Origin: Lentiprolixibacter aurantiacus
GTDB lineage: Bacteria; Bacteroidota; Bacteroidia; Flavobacteriales; Flavobacteriaceae
NCBI RefSeq assembly: GCF_026241225.1
Contig: NZ_JAPFQP010000003.1
Coordinates: forward strand, 124,001 to 188,000
Reading direction: 5' to 3'
Length of the DNA: 64,000 bases
The position numbers were made by a program, and so were the translations under genes. Positions 63,795 to 64,000 of this stretch are shown here, piece after piece; the first letter of the stretch is position 1, and every line of letters starts with the position of its first letter. The notes under the pieces are model-generated. The model saw only the letters and a list, made by a program, of their open reading frames with translations. It ran no database searches and was not told the DNA's origin.

Positions 63795-64000
63795 ATGGAC
63801 CTACCCACACACTACCTTGCCAACGCCCGCAAAGAACTCCTTCGTTTTAAAGGGATTGCTGAAAAATCCATGCAGCAACTTAATGAGGAAGATTTGCATT
63901 ACAGGCCAGGAAAGGAGGATAATAGTATTGCCGTAATTGTCCAGCATATGGTTGGGAATATGCGCAGTCGGTTTACCAATTTCCTTACTGAGGATGGTGA
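63795..64000 (+). CDS. DUF1572 (DinB-like) protein, 3' part outside the window
   Basis: An open frame from ATG 63795 runs to the right edge (68 residues seen). The start with HYLANARKELLRFKGIAEKSM and the QHMVGNMRSRFTNFLTEDG pattern fit DUF1572, a DinB-type four-helix bundle, with a metal-site His in QHM. The function is unknown. Confidence 0.75.
   Translation, partial: MDLPTHYLANARKELLRFKGIAEKSMQQLNEEDLHYRPGKEDNSIAVIVQHMVGNMRSRFTNFLTEDG

Noticed and set aside
1-64000. CRISPR array, prophage, transposon or restriction system
   Set aside because: No spaced direct repeats, integrase, transposase or defence genes were seen on either strand.

Overview
The window is a contiguous piece of a Flavobacteriia (Bacteroidota) chromosome. 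Three things point there. The proteins have Bacteroidota-type architecture (DUF3822 next to rsmD, six-domain S1, 7TM-HD phosphohydrolase, head-GIN proteins). Several promoters fit the Bacteroidota pattern TTTG-N19-TAnnTTTG. Shine-Dalgarno sequences are almost absent upstream of start codons. Nearly all genes are housekeeping or widely shared, coding density is high, and I see no insertion sequence, prophage, CRISPR array or defence island.

Layout. 1-4.3 kb: end of a membrane protein gene, a zinc alcohol dehydrogenase, two tandemly duplicated small genes of unknown function, an HMA-like small protein and a Na+/H+ antiporter; four promoters here carry a Crp/Fnr-type inverted repeat at one fixed distance from the -7 box. 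4.3-5.25 kb: tRNA-Ser(GCT) and tRNA-Pro(TGG) embedded in short repeats and partial tRNA-Pro copies. 5.3-13.3 kb: PgpH-like HD phosphodiesterase, thiolase, an NlpC/P60-like protein lacking its catalytic Cys, a TPR protein and gyrA. 13.5-26.4 kb: clpC, nnr, the thrA-thrB-thrC threonine operon with a structured leader, gcvT, an epimerase-like gene, a pterin dehydratase and a YebC-family regulator.

26.5-32.3 kb: a surface-type lipoprotein, an acyltransferase, a kdnB-like/HAD/kdsB cluster for Kdo-type sugar activation, DUF4126 and a RecD-like helicase. 32.5-37.5 kb: DUF3822/rsmD operon, RNase P RNA, dnaX (with an A10 slippery run that would give a gamma-like product) and miaE. 37.5-49 kb, all on the minus strand: ppk1/sixA, pdxH, a pyrR-pyrB-STAS-like-rnz group, rpsA, cmk and lon. 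49.2-54.4 kb: an ECF sigma/anti-sigma operon with two beta-repeat envelope proteins, an MFS transporter and an M48 lipoprotein protease. 54.4-62.4 kb: a GlgE-type alpha-glucan operon (glgE-mak-glgB) followed by a GH31 glucosidase, with no treS in view. 62.6-64 kb: a collagen-like lipoprotein, lipoprotein MsrB and a partial DUF1572 gene.

The strongest points for follow-up are the dnaX A10 run with an immediate -1 stop, the four equally spaced Crp/Fnr-type promoters around the tandem gene duplication, the Cys-to-Asn NlpC/P60 pseudoenzyme, the tRNA-Pro fragment repeats, and the structured thrA leader. Functional names rest on reading the proteins by eye; no database search was possible.
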